DNA of 64,000 nt from Nitrogeniibacter mangrovi. Lineage in GTDB: Bacteria; Pseudomonadota; Gammaproteobacteria; Burkholderiales; Rhodocyclaceae. The DNA lies in the NCBI RefSeq assembly GCF_010983895.1, contig NZ_CP048836.1, forward strand, positions 868,001 to 932,000, given 5' to 3'. Shown here in pieces: positions 11,044 to 19,264 of this stretch. Position numbers and translations under genes: made by a program. The stretch's first letter is position 1. The number at the start of each line of letters is the position of its first letter. Under the pieces are notes generated by a model. That model did not search any database and was not told the DNA's origin. It was given only the letters and a program-made list of their open reading frames with translations.

Positions 11044-11059
11044 TGGCATGCATCTTGTT
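11044..11059 (+). promoter_or_regulatory. Candidate sigma-54 promoter of hupE
   Basis: TGGCATGCATCTTGTT carries the -24 element TGGCATG and the -12 element TTGT, with the GG and GT dinucleotides 10 bp apart as sigma-54 requires (consensus TGGCACG-N4-TTGC, one mismatch in the -12 GC). The start site would fall near 11070, leaving a leader of about 29 nt with GAGGAG before the hupE ATG. The gene for a sigma-54 activator of hydrogenase genes (hoxA) is 6 kb upstream, which supports function. Confidence 0.65.
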
Positions 11060-11098
11060 AGTGTTCAACCATCGTCGCTACCGAATGAGGAGACTTTC

Positions 11099-11674
11099 AT
11101 GCGCGCATCCCGTTTCGTTCTCGCTCTGGCGCTACTGGCCGGTTCCAGCGTCGCCATGGCGCACCCCGGCCACGGCGGCGCCGGTTTCGGCGCCGGCTTC
11201 ATCCACCCGTTCTCCGGGCTGGACCATGTGATGGCCATGATCGCGGTCGGCCTGTTTGCCATGCGCCAGTCCGGATCGGGGCGATGGGTCCTGCCGGGCG
11301 CCTTCCTGGCGGCCATGGTCGGCGGTGCGCTGCTCGGCGCGGCGGGGGTCGGTCTGCCCCTGCAGGAGGCGGGAATCGCCGCGTCACTGCTCGTGTTCGG
11401 GCTCGCGATCGCCTTTCTTGCCCGCGCGCCGTTGTCGGTGGCGGTGCCGATGGTGGCCTTCTTCGGACTGTTCCATGGCGGTGCGCACTTCGCGGAGATG
11501 GGCCATGGCAGCCTGACGGCCTACGTGACCGGTTTCGCGGTGGCGACCGTCACCCTCCACGCCGCCGGCATGGTCGTGGGCGGCTGGATGCCCCGAAACG
11601 GTGCGTCGCGCCTGTTCAAGCGCGCGCTTGGTGCCGTGATTGCGGGAACCGGGCTGGTGCTGCTCGGCGCCTGA
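11099..11674 (+). CDS. hupE: HupE/UreJ-family protein, putative nickel permease
   Basis: HupE/UreJ proteins are inner-membrane proteins linked to nickel supply for hydrogenase or urease; HupE of Rhizobium transports Ni2+. 191 residues: an N-terminal signal peptide ending in AMA so that the mature chain would begin HPGHG, the histidine-rich motif needed for metal handling, followed by about six hydrophobic helices including FIHPFSGLDH and FFGLFHGGAHF, both with family histidines. The ATG at 11099 has GAGGAG 7 nt upstream. It is separated from hoxJ by 171 bp holding a candidate sigma-54 promoter and is followed by a terminator, so it is likely a one-gene unit under HoxA. That it imports nickel rather than another metal is inferred from context. 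Confidence 0.93.
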   Translation: MRASRFVLALALLAGSSVAMAHPGHGGAGFGAGFIHPFSGLDHVMAMIAVGLFAMRQSGSGRWVLPGAFLAAMVGGALLGAAGVGLPLQEAGIAASLLVFGLAIAFLARAPLSVAVPMVAFFGLFHGGAHFAEMGHGSLTAYVTGFAVATVTLHAAGMVVGGWMPRNGASRLFKRALGAVIAGTGLVLLGA

Positions 11675-11696
11675 ACGGTCTTGCGCCTGCGTGACG

Positions 11697-11722
11697 ACGG
11701 GCACCCGCGTGGTGCCCGTTTT
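11697..11722 (+). terminator. Rho-independent terminator after hupE
   Basis: A 9-bp stem ACGGGCACC / GGTGCCCGT with loop CGCGT is followed by TTT, 23 bp after the hupE stop. The remaining ~240 bp up to the cytochrome gene holds no gene or promoter that I can recognise. Confidence 0.8.
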
Positions 11723-11962
11723 CCATGATGGATCCATCGCCCGTGACCGCGCGCGGGTATTTCGTGACAGGGTGCAAATCCCCGCGGGACGGGCTTGGCG
11801 GGGATCCGGCGGACTGGCAGAATGCGTGTCAACTTCGAGACGCCCCGGGCGTTGACCGGAATGTCGCCAGACGATGCGCCAGATGTCGGTGGCGAAGTGG
11901 TTGAGGCGGGCTGACCAAAGGGCTCGCCGATGTTGTTTCCTCATTGCTTAAGGAATAGTCAC

Positions 11963-12277
11963 ATGAAAGCACTCGTTGTCGCGACCGCGGCGGCTGCCGG
12001 CCTGGTTCTGGCCAGCCCGGCCATGGCCTCCGAAGCTCTGGCGAAAGCCAACAATTGCTTCGCCTGTCACTCGATCGACAAGAAAGTGGTGGGGCCGGCC
12101 TACAAGGACGTGGCCGCCAAGTTTGCCGGTCAGCCCGGTGCCGCCGACATGCTCGCCGAGAAGATCCTCAAGGGCAGCAAGGGCGTCTGGGGCCCGATCC
12201 CGATGCCGCCCAACGTCCAGGTCAAGCCCGACGACGCCAAGAAACTGGCCGAGTGGATTCTGAGCCTGAAGAAGTAA
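11963..12277 (+). CDS. Cytochrome c551/c552-type periplasmic electron carrier
   Basis: Small class I c-type cytochrome of 104 residues that shuttles electrons in the periplasm, for example to nitrite reductase or cytochrome cd1/peroxidase-type acceptors. A signal peptide ends at ASPAMAS. The haem motif CFACH covers residues 32-36 and the distal methionine is M81 in GPIPMPPN. The blocks VGPAYKDVAAKFAGQ and KGVWGPIPMPPN are nearly those of Pseudomonas cytochrome c551 (NirM). The start at 11963 has AAGGAA upstream. It is flanked by terminators on both sides, so it is transcribed alone and need not belong to the hydrogenase genes. Confidence 0.93.
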   Translation: MKALVVATAAAAGLVLASPAMASEALAKANNCFACHSIDKKVVGPAYKDVAAKFAGQPGAADMLAEKILKGSKGVWGPIPMPPNVQVKPDDAKKLAEWILSLKK

Positions 12278-12292
12278 GTCGGGCCACCGACG

Positions 12293-12321
12293 AAAAAGCC
12301 AGCCTGCGGGCTGGCTTTTTT
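12293..12321 (+). terminator. Strong Rho-independent terminator after cytochrome c551
   Basis: AAAAAGCCAGCC / GGCTGGCTTTTTT hairpin with a TGCG tetraloop. The A-tract and T-tract make it usable on both strands, so it may also stop the small minus-strand gene that ends at 12333. Confidence 0.92.
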
Positions 12322-12332
12322 GCGCCCGGCGC

Positions 12333-12551
12333 CTACGCGAGCCGCTCGATGACGAGGGCGTCCCCTGTGCGGCAGCGCAGCTCGAGGAGAATGTCAGGGG
12401 TGTTGCCGGGTTGCCACAGGGCGTCGGCGTCGCCCAGGCTGCGCGCCCGGTCGTAGCCGTCGCATTTCAGGTGTGCGGGGTCGGTGTGTTGCGCGATACA
12501 GATCCGGTCGAGGGGCGCGCGGCCGGGATGATGGACCAGGCGAAAGGACAT
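12333..12551 (-). CDS. Small hypothetical protein
   Basis: Unrecognised 72-residue protein beginning MSFRLVHHPGRAP. The ATG at 12551 has GGAG nine bases upstream; an ATG 9 bp earlier would leave no room for that site. It has no membrane segment, two cysteines and a mixed charged composition. It lies alone between the cytochrome terminator and the end of the GGDEF-EAL gene, and shares the direction of the latter, 101 bp downstream of it. Coding status rests on the open frame, the ribosome site and position, so it could be spurious. Confidence 0.5.
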   Translation of the reverse strand: MSFRLVHHPGRAPLDRICIAQHTDPAHLKCDGYDRARSLGDADALWQPGNTPDILLELRCRTGDALVIERLA

Positions 12552-12652
12552 CGCGGGCATCTCCGTGAAGGGACTGGACGGAGCCTACGGGGCCCGTGTG
12601 ACACGGGTTTGACGTGGCCGATGGTGGCCGGGTTGCGGGGGCGGGGCAGCGC

Positions 12653-14836
12653 TCAGCAGAGCAGGGCGCGGGGCTGCCGGAGCCAGGCTTCTGCCTCAGC
12701 TGCCGTGACCGCTGCGGAGAAAAAATAGCCCTGCATGATGTCGCAGCCGAGGTGACGCAGGCGCTCGGCCTGTTCGGCCTGTTCGACCCCTTCGACCACG
12801 AGGTGCAGGTCGAATCCACGCGCAATGCCCGTGATGGCGGCGATGATGGGCATGGCCGCCGGGCCGTCGAGCTCGCTCACGAAGCTGCGGTCGATCTTGA
12901 GGCTGCTGACCGGGAATTTCTGCAGATAGGCCAACGCCGAATAGCCGGTGCCGAAATCGTCGATGGAGATGCCCACGCCGCATTCGCGCAGACGCTGCAC
13001 GCGTGCGACCACTTCGCTGGTGTCGCGCATCATGACGCTCTCGGTGATCTCCACGTCGAAGCGGTCGGGCAGCAGGCCGTGATGAGCGACGCGCTCGGCG
13101 ACCCGGTCGATGGTCTCGTCGCGATCGAAGTCGTGGGAAGACAGGTTGATCGACAGACGCAGGTCGCGGAATCCGTCCCGCTGCCACTGGGCCAGCTGCG
13201 CCGTGGCGGTATCCACCACCCAGCGGCTGATGTCGCCGATGAGGCCGACTTCCTCGGCGACCTGGATGAAGGCCGGTGGGGTGATCAGGCCCAGGGACGG
13301 GTGGCGCCAGCGCAGCAGTGCCTCGAGGCCGACGACCCGCTGCTCGGAGACACTGACCTGGGGCTGGTAATGAAGGATGAATTCGCCCCGGTCGAGCGCG
13401 CCGCGCAAATCGTTCTCGAGCTTGATGCGCTCGCGATAGTGCAGGTTCAGGTCGGGATCGAAGAAGCGGAAACCGTTCTTGCCGCCGCGCTTGATCTGGT
13501 ACATCGCGATGTCGGCGTGCTGGGTCAGCATCTCCGCCACTTCACCGTCACGCGGGAACACGGCGATGCCCATGCTCACGGTGGCGTGGAAGCTGCCGTT
13601 CTTGAGCTGGAACGGTGCTGCCAGGGCGTCCTGGATCTTCATCGCGATGATTTCGGCGTCTTCGGGATGGGAGATGTCGGGCAGCAGCACGGTGAACTCG
13701 TCGCCGCCAAGGCGGGCGAGGGTGTCGCCACGGCGCAGGGTGTCCTTGACCCGCTGGGCGATGCCCAGCAGCAGCCGGTCGCCTTCCGAGTGGCCGTAGG
13801 TGTCGTTGACGAGCTTGAAGCGGTCCACGTCGATGAACATCACCGCGAGCAGGCCGCCACGGCGCTGGGCCTGGGCAATGGCCAGCTCCAGCCGGTCCTT
13901 GAACAGGATGCGGTTGGGCAGGTGGGTGAGCTGGTCGTGGTAGGCCTGAAAGGTGATGATCTCCTCGGCCCGCTTGCGATCCGAGATGTCGCGCGCGACG
14001 CCGTAGACCCCGACCGGGACGTCGCTCATGTCGTCGGCGTTGCGCCCCTGGATGGGCACCACGTTGAGCGCGACCGAGACGACGGCCTCGCCGGGACGCC
14101 CCAAGGTGGGGTCATGGCGGCGCAGCCGCAGTTCGAGGGACTGGTGGGCGCGGCGGCCACTGTTGGCATCGCTCATCATCTTGTCCACCCGGGCGCCGTC
14201 CTCCTCCACCGGCAACAGGGTGAAGGGCTTTCCGATCAGGTGCTGGCGCGGGTAGCCGAGCATGCTCTCGACGCGGGGGTTCACGTAGGTGAACACGCCG
14301 GCGGGATTGAGCGTGAAGATGAAATCGGGCGAGCTTTCGACCAGATAGCGGTGGAGCCGCTCGGAGCCCTTGAGGCGCTGGCTCATGGCCAGGTTGGCGC
14401 GTTCGAGCAGGGCCTTGTGCAGCGCGTTCTGCACGGCCCGCTGCAGCTGGGCCACGTGGTAGGGCTTGCGCACGAAATCGTCGGCACCGCGGCGCAGCGC
14501 GCCGATGGCCGCGTCGATGGCGTCCTCGCCACTGATCATGACCACCGCCTCGTCGCGTCGGGCATTGGCGAGCCAGTCGAGCACATCGAGCCCGGTGCCG
14601 TCGGGCAGCCGGTAGTCCAGGAGGATGAGCTCGTAGCGCTCGCGTTCGAGACGGGCGAGGGCCTGGGCGACGTTGCCGCACTGTTCGAAGACCCGGCCCG
14701 GCTGCGCGAGCACGTGCGGCAGGGTGTTGCGAAGCGCCGCGTCGTCGTCCACCAGAAGGATCCGACATTGGGCGTCGGTCTCCGTGGGGCCGATCGAGGC
14801 GGTGCCGAGAAACGGTGCTTCGCCAGGAATGACCAT
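12653..14836 (-). CDS. Response regulator with PAS, GGDEF and EAL domains
   Basis: Cyclic-di-GMP enzyme of 727 residues controlled by a receiver domain. Order: receiver with phospho-acceptor D74 (ILLDYRLPDG) and KPYH; a coiled linker; PAS (about 160-290); GGDEF with LARLGGDEF near 378 and FIDVDRFK, so a catalytic diguanylate cyclase is expected; EAL with EALLRW near 503, DDFGTGYSAL and EGVEQ, all phosphodiesterase signatures. Both output domains look catalytically competent, so the net activity must be set by phosphorylation or the PAS ligand. The gene for an HDOD-histidine kinase lies 52 bp upstream on the same strand and is the natural partner. Confidence 0.95.
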   Translation of the reverse strand: MVIPGEAPFLGTASIGPTETDAQCRILLVDDDAALRNTLPHVLAQPGRVFEQCGNVAQALARLERERYELILLDYRLPDGTGLDVLDWLANARRDEAVVMISGEDAIDAAIGALRRGADDFVRKPYHVAQLQRAVQNALHKALLERANLAMSQRLKGSERLHRYLVESSPDFIFTLNPAGVFTYVNPRVESMLGYPRQHLIGKPFTLLPVEEDGARVDKMMSDANSGRRAHQSLELRLRRHDPTLGRPGEAVVSVALNVVPIQGRNADDMSDVPVGVYGVARDISDRKRAEEIITFQAYHDQLTHLPNRILFKDRLELAIAQAQRRGGLLAVMFIDVDRFKLVNDTYGHSEGDRLLLGIAQRVKDTLRRGDTLARLGGDEFTVLLPDISHPEDAEIIAMKIQDALAAPFQLKNGSFHATVSMGIAVFPRDGEVAEMLTQHADIAMYQIKRGGKNGFRFFDPDLNLHYRERIKLENDLRGALDRGEFILHYQPQVSVSEQRVVGLEALLRWRHPSLGLITPPAFIQVAEEVGLIGDISRWVVDTATAQLAQWQRDGFRDLRLSINLSSHDFDRDETIDRVAERVAHHGLLPDRFDVEITESVMMRDTSEVVARVQRLRECGVGISIDDFGTGYSALAYLQKFPVSSLKIDRSFVSELDGPAAMPIIAAITGIARGFDLHLVVEGVEQAEQAERLRHLGCDIMQGYFFSAAVTAAEAEAWLRQPRALLC

Positions 14837-14888
14837 GAACTCCCCGCCGCGTTCGGGCGAACGACAAACCCTTTGGATAATGCCTGAC

Positions 14889-16937
14889 TCAGGCCGGCTT
14901 TGCCAAGGGAATGAAGAGGTTGAAGCGGGTACCGCGCTCCGGGTGGGTACGACAGAAGATATACGAGCCGAACTGTCCGAGGAGGTCTTTCACGATCGAC
15001 AGCCCGAGGCCCTGATGCTCTCCGCCCTTGCTGCTCTCGGCCGCTTCGAAGAGGTGGTGCAGGCGCGGCTCGGGGATGCCCGGGCCGTTGTCGGCCAGTT
15101 CGAGCTCAAGGCTGTGCCGACCGTCGGTGATCAGCACGCCGGGCGAGGAGATGGTGAGGCGGTGGCCCTCGGGCAGGGCTTCGGCCGCATTGCGCACCAG
15201 GTTCAGCAACACCTGCTTGAGGGTGCTGGCGGGGATGGCCACTGGCGGCAAGCCGCCCGGGATGCGGATCTCGAGTTCGCGGTTGCGCTGTCCGAACAGC
15301 GGTTCGCCGTAGACGTGCTGGAGCTCCTGGACCACGCCGCTGACCGAGGTGGAGCGGGGCTCTTCGGTGGCGCTCTCCGGGTGGGCGAGCTGGCCGAGCA
15401 GGCGTCCGACGCGGTCGATTTCCTGGCTCACCTGGTTGAGCTCGGTGGCCAGGGTCGGATCCTCGGGGTGGCGCTGGCCGATGACGCCCAGATAGCTCTT
15501 GATGACGGTCAGCGGGCTCTTGATCTCGTGGGTCACACGGCGGATGTGCTCACGCTGGGACGCCATCAGCGTCTCGCCGAGCTGGTCCATGGCGCGGCGC
15601 CGGGTGCGCTCGGCGGCCAGGGCGCGTGCGGCGCCGGACACCAGCCGCGCCATGAGCTGCTGTTCCTCGGTGGGCAGATCGAGGTGTTCGTCGAGCCCGA
15701 CCACGGCGACGCCCGGGGTGTCCTCGATCTGCCAGGGCACGCAGAGAATGCCGGCGGTTCCCAGCCAGCGGGCCAGATGCCAGTCCCGGGTGCTGCGGCC
15801 GGGGCCGTCGCCGCCGGGGAAGTGGCTGGTCGAGGCCTGGGTGCGCAGGGCCAGGGCCACCACGCTGGTGTCGTCGTCCACCTGGAGGCCGAGTTCGGTG
15901 ATCAGATGGGGGGCGACCTGCGCTGTGTCCATCGGCAAGGGCTGTACCTGCCCCTCCGTGACCGTCAGCATCAGCGGGGGTGTCTTGCCGAACAGCAGGC
16001 GGAACGCGTTGCCCAGTCGCAGGCTCAGGCGCTTGCCGTCGATGCCTTCGAAGGCGCCCGCCAGCAGCCCGCCGAGGGCGACGGCGCGCCAGCCGCTGGG
16101 CAGCATGGGGTAGCCGCTCGGCTTGCGCTCGTGCTCGGCTGCGCCCGGCGCGCCGATCCCCAGGGACTTGAGCCCTTCGGTCGACAGATAGTCCACATCC
16201 GTCTTGAGATTGGACAGGCGTTCCGTGTCCAGGCCGGTCAGGCGGGCGGCCTCGTCGAGCGTGGCGTCGGGTCCGGCGATGTGGATGGCGGCGCGCAGGA
16301 TCCGCGCCAGCGGGTGGGCACCGGCGACATGCTCTTCATGGGCGCCCGCGAGGGCCAGGGCGTCGCGCAGGGTCGGAGGCAGGCCACAACTTTCGGCCAG
16401 CCAGGCGGCCAGCTGGATCTGGTCGATGCCGAAGCGCTGGCGTTCCGCCTGGCGGCGTTCGAGTGCGGTGGCGGGCTGGTCCCGAAGCACCGGAAAGTCG
16501 CGGGTCGAGGCGAGCAGCGACAGGGCGCCGACGTGATGCCACAGGCCGGCGAGATAGGCCTCGTCCGGCCGCGGGTAGCGCAGTTCGATGGCCAGGTGCA
16601 TGGCCGTCTCGGCCACCTGGCCGGCACGCATGTTGAGCTGTCCGACCGCGTCCGCTTGCAGCTGCTGGCTGCCGGTATGCATGAGCCAAGCCCGCAGCAG
16701 GGCGTCGCCCGCCTCGTCGATGCGCTCGGTCAGCGCGCGCTTGAGCGTGGTCGCTTCGCCTGGCTGCAGGGGGCGCATGGACAACAGCGCCAGGGTAAAC
16801 GGGGCATCGCGCATGGCCAGCTCCGCGAGCGCTTCCGAGGCCGGCTCGGGGGTCTCGAGCAGGCGCAGCACGGCCTCGGCGAGGACGGGGTCCGGCGCCG
16901 GGCGTATCAGACGGAAAGGCAGGTTGGGCGGTGCCAT
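14889..16937 (-). CDS. Histidine kinase with N-terminal HDOD domain
   Basis: 682-residue soluble sensor kinase. The N-terminal ~210 residues are an HDOD domain (a catalytically dead HD-type fold used for protein contacts), the middle is a GAF-like region, and the C-terminus is a kinase: H box VTHEIKSPLTV (histidine near 469), N box NLVRNAAEAL (near 580), DNGPGIPE and GLGLSIVKDLLG. No membrane segment is seen. The ATG at 16937 starts MAPPNLPFRLIRP; the open frame continues upstream but without family features. Translation starts 5 bases after a 12-bp perfect dyad and no Shine-Dalgarno is apparent. The next gene downstream is the GGDEF-EAL response regulator; upstream lies another HDOD protein. 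HDOD fused to a kinase is uncommon. Confidence 0.92.
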   Translation of the reverse strand: MAPPNLPFRLIRPAPDPVLAEAVLRLLETPEPASEALAELAMRDAPFTLALLSMRPLQPGEATTLKRALTERIDEAGDALLRAWLMHTGSQQLQADAVGQLNMRAGQVAETAMHLAIELRYPRPDEAYLAGLWHHVGALSLLASTRDFPVLRDQPATALERRQAERQRFGIDQIQLAAWLAESCGLPPTLRDALALAGAHEEHVAGAHPLARILRAAIHIAGPDATLDEAARLTGLDTERLSNLKTDVDYLSTEGLKSLGIGAPGAAEHERKPSGYPMLPSGWRAVALGGLLAGAFEGIDGKRLSLRLGNAFRLLFGKTPPLMLTVTEGQVQPLPMDTAQVAPHLITELGLQVDDDTSVVALALRTQASTSHFPGGDGPGRSTRDWHLARWLGTAGILCVPWQIEDTPGVAVVGLDEHLDLPTEEQQLMARLVSGAARALAAERTRRRAMDQLGETLMASQREHIRRVTHEIKSPLTVIKSYLGVIGQRHPEDPTLATELNQVSQEIDRVGRLLGQLAHPESATEEPRSTSVSGVVQELQHVYGEPLFGQRNRELEIRIPGGLPPVAIPASTLKQVLLNLVRNAAEALPEGHRLTISSPGVLITDGRHSLELELADNGPGIPEPRLHHLFEAAESSKGGEHQGLGLSIVKDLLGQFGSYIFCRTHPERGTRFNLFIPLAKPA

Positions 16938-16942
16938 CGGGC

Positions 16943-16982
16943 GAATGCAGGCTGCGTCGTGAAAAAGAGACAGCCTGCATTC
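16943..16982 (-). promoter_or_regulatory. 12-bp perfect inverted repeat at the start of the HDOD-kinase gene
   Basis: GAATGCAGGCTG (16943-16954) and CAGCCTGCATTC (16971-16982) are perfect complements with a 16-bp spacer. On the minus strand a -10-like TAGAAT overlaps its far arm (16979-16984) and the kinase ATG comes 5 bases after its near arm. It could be a repressor operator over the transcription start or an RNA hairpin shielding the start codon; no T-run follows it on the minus strand, so it is not a simple terminator. Confidence 0.6.
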
Positions 16983-17065
16983 TACTGGGGGGGCGTACGG
17001 GGGGTTGTGACGGTTTCCGCAGGGGTGGCGCCGGGTGCGGCGCCAATGGCGCCCATAATGTGACT

Positions 17066-18190
17066 TTATGCCTGAAGACTGTCTGCGAACTGTAGCCCGG
17101 CGAGCAGGGCGGTGTTGACCGCGTTGGCGTCGATGGTCAGGTCCTCGGCGATCTGCTGCAGCGCCGAGGCGTCGAAGCGTTCTGCGGCGCGCGCCAGCTT
17201 GAGGAAGGGGGCGAATTCGCCCTCGTCGTTGACCAGGGCGTCGGTGATGACTTCGGGCAGGCTCATCTCGCCGAGCAGGTCGGCCAGCGAGGTGCCCAGC
17301 AGTGCCGGCAGCAGCGAGAAGGCGCCGGTGATGAATAGGTTGTCCTGCGCCGACTTGTCGAAGAACGGTGCGCCGATGCGCTCCATCATCCGTCCGCGGG
17401 CGATGGAGGCCTGCATCAGGGCGGGGGCGGAGGGGTCGCGGCTGGCGGTCACCAGCAGCAGCGACAGCCACTTGTTCAGGTTGTTGTAGCCGAGGATGGT
17501 CACGGCGTGGCGGAAGGACTGGATCTCGCAGCGCAGGCCGAAACCGGCGGAGTTGATGTAGCGCAGCAGCTTGTAGGACAGCGCCACGTCCTGCTTGAGG
17601 ACGGCTTCGATCTCCTTGACCTCGGCGTTCTGACGCACCAGATTGAGCAGGCGCACGATCTGTGCATGGGATGGGGAAATGCCCTTGGCCGGTGCGCCAC
17701 CATGCAGGAAGAACCAGCCGGCGGCGCCGTCATAGCCCTGTTCGATGGCCGCGTCGAAGCCCTGGATGTCCTTCAGGCCCCAGGCGAGACTCAGGCCCGG
17801 GCTGCCGTCCGGGCGCGGCAGCTTGCGCTGGTCCATGATCACGAAGCGCCAGTCCACATCCGGCGGCAGGGCGACCGCGGGGGTGAACCACGACAGGCAC
17901 ATGCTGATGCCGGCCGCCTGCAGTTGCGGCAGCAATTCCTGGGTCTTCGGGTGGGCCAGGGTGGGCGCCGGGATCTCCACCATGAGGTTCTCCGGCAAGG
18001 CCCATTCGAGCAGGTCCGGGGTGGGGACCAGCTTGCCCAGGCACAGGAACACCGGGTGATGGCTCGGCCATTCGTCTTCGAACTGCTGCAGCCCTTCGAC
18101 GACTTCGGCAACCGAGGTCGCGTGGGCAATGAGTCGGTTGGCTGTGATCGCGCGGTTGCGATTCACGACGGGCTCTCGGGTCAGCAGCAT
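17066..18190 (-). CDS. EAL-like/HDOD signalling protein (YuxH type)
   Basis: 374 residues in the YuxH/CdgJ layout: an N-terminal domain derived from EAL but without the catalytic signature, and a C-terminal HDOD domain from about residue 200 (VLKQDVALSYKLLRYINSAG, RHAVTILGYNNLNKWLSLLL). Such proteins are non-enzymatic and act through protein contacts in c-di-GMP, motility or chemotaxis pathways. The ATG at 18190 is the only good start; the ribosome site is weak. It lies 128 bp upstream of the HDOD-kinase gene on the same strand, so the three minus-strand genes down to 12653 form a likely signalling cluster. Confidence 0.9.
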   Translation of the reverse strand: MLLTREPVVNRNRAITANRLIAHATSVAEVVEGLQQFEDEWPSHHPVFLCLGKLVPTPDLLEWALPENLMVEIPAPTLAHPKTQELLPQLQAAGISMCLSWFTPAVALPPDVDWRFVIMDQRKLPRPDGSPGLSLAWGLKDIQGFDAAIEQGYDGAAGWFFLHGGAPAKGISPSHAQIVRLLNLVRQNAEVKEIEAVLKQDVALSYKLLRYINSAGFGLRCEIQSFRHAVTILGYNNLNKWLSLLLVTASRDPSAPALMQASIARGRMMERIGAPFFDKSAQDNLFITGAFSLLPALLGTSLADLLGEMSLPEVITDALVNDEGEFAPFLKLARAAERFDASALQQIAEDLTIDANAVNTALLAGLQFADSLQA

Positions 18191-18209
18191 GGTTGGGCTC
18201 GTGGTGAGG

Positions 18210-19235
18210 TCAGGGTTGCGAATCAGCCGAGAAGGTAAACGAATCGGCGAAATACTGGTCTTCCGGCAGGCCGCAGCGGTCGGCGAAGTCGGCCATGGAG
18301 GCCTCGATCATGCCCGGCGCCCCGCAGGCGTAGACCTGATGTCCGGACAGATCCGGCAAATCGGCCATGACCGCTTCATGGACCAGTCCGGTTCGTCCCT
18401 GCCAGTCGTCCTCCGATGTCATATCGGACAGGACGGGCACAAACTTGAACCAGTCGTGGGTCTGCGCCCACTGCTCGGCCAGGTCGGCCTGGTAGAGTCC
18501 GGCGCGGTCGCGTGCGCCCCAGTAAAGGGTCATCGGCCGGGTGATGCCGCGTGCGATGGCATGCTCGATCACGCCCTTGATGGGGGCGAAGCCGGTGCCG
18601 CCGGCCAGCAGTACGATCGGGGCGTCGCTGTCCTCGCGCAGGAAGAAGCTGCCCAGCGGGCCTTCGAAGCGAAGGATGTCGCGCACCTTCATGGTCGTGA
18701 ACACCTGGTCGGTGAACAGGCCGCCCGGCACATGGCGCACATGCAGCTCGATGTGGTCCGCCCCCTCCGGTGCGTTGGCGATGGAAAAGCTGCGTCGCCG
18801 GTCGCCCGGGAGCAGGAAGTCGATGTACTGCCCGGCGCGGAAGGCGAACGGCTCGGTCGCCGGCAGCTTGAGCTTGAGGATCATCACGTCGGGGGCGGCG
18901 TGGATCATCTCCTGGACCCGGCAGGGCAGCTTCTTGATGGGGATGTCGTCCACCCGGGTCACGTTGCGCACCTCGATCTCGAGGTCTTCCTTCGCGGTGG
19001 CGCAGCAGAACAGGGCGAGGCCCTCGGCCTTGTCGGCATCGGTCAGGGTGTCGGGGGCGTGTTTGCCGTAGTTCACCGAGCCGCGCAGCACCTTGCCCTT
19101 GCAGGCACCGCAGACGCCGTCACGGCAGCTGTACGGCAGCATCAGGCCGGCCTCGATGGCCGCTTCGACGATGGTCTGGTGCTCGGCGACGTCGATGTGG
19201 TGGTCGCCCGGCTGGATGGTGAGTTTGAAAGACAT
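18210..19235 (-). CDS. 2Fe-2S ferredoxin-NAD(P)H reductase, CDP-6-deoxy-glucoseen reductase family
   Basis: 341-residue flavin/iron-sulfur reductase that passes electrons from NAD(P)H through FAD to a [2Fe-2S] centre. N-terminal plant-type ferredoxin domain with ligands C37, C42, C45 and C77 or C78 (SCRDGVCGAC, then LALFCCAT); FAD domain with RSFSIAN; NAD domain with LLAGGTGFAPIKG and YACGAPGMIEA. Betaproteobacterial copies are usually labelled CDP-6-deoxy-delta-3,4-glucoseen reductase by similarity, though no deoxysugar genes are nearby; the electron acceptor is unknown. It is divergent from the epimerase-like gene with only 29 bp between start codons. Confidence 0.92.
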   Translation of the reverse strand: MSFKLTIQPGDHHIDVAEHQTIVEAAIEAGLMLPYSCRDGVCGACKGKVLRGSVNYGKHAPDTLTDADKAEGLALFCCATAKEDLEIEVRNVTRVDDIPIKKLPCRVQEMIHAAPDVMILKLKLPATEPFAFRAGQYIDFLLPGDRRRSFSIANAPEGADHIELHVRHVPGGLFTDQVFTTMKVRDILRFEGPLGSFFLREDSDAPIVLLAGGTGFAPIKGVIEHAIARGITRPMTLYWGARDRAGLYQADLAEQWAQTHDWFKFVPVLSDMTSEDDWQGRTGLVHEAVMADLPDLSGHQVYACGAPGMIEASMADFADRCGLPEDQYFADSFTFSADSQP

Positions 19236-19264
19236 GATGAAATCCGGCGTGAGATAATCGGCGA

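Noticed and set aside
11776-11812. Cobalamin-riboswitch-like string GGTGCAAATCCCCGCGG
   Set aside because: No B12 box or conserved core follows, and the downstream gene is a cytochrome without a link to cobalamin.
12593-12610. CCCGTG-TGA-CACGGG hairpin with TTT as a terminator
   Set aside because: The T-run is on the plus strand, where no gene ends; the nearby genes are on the minus strand.
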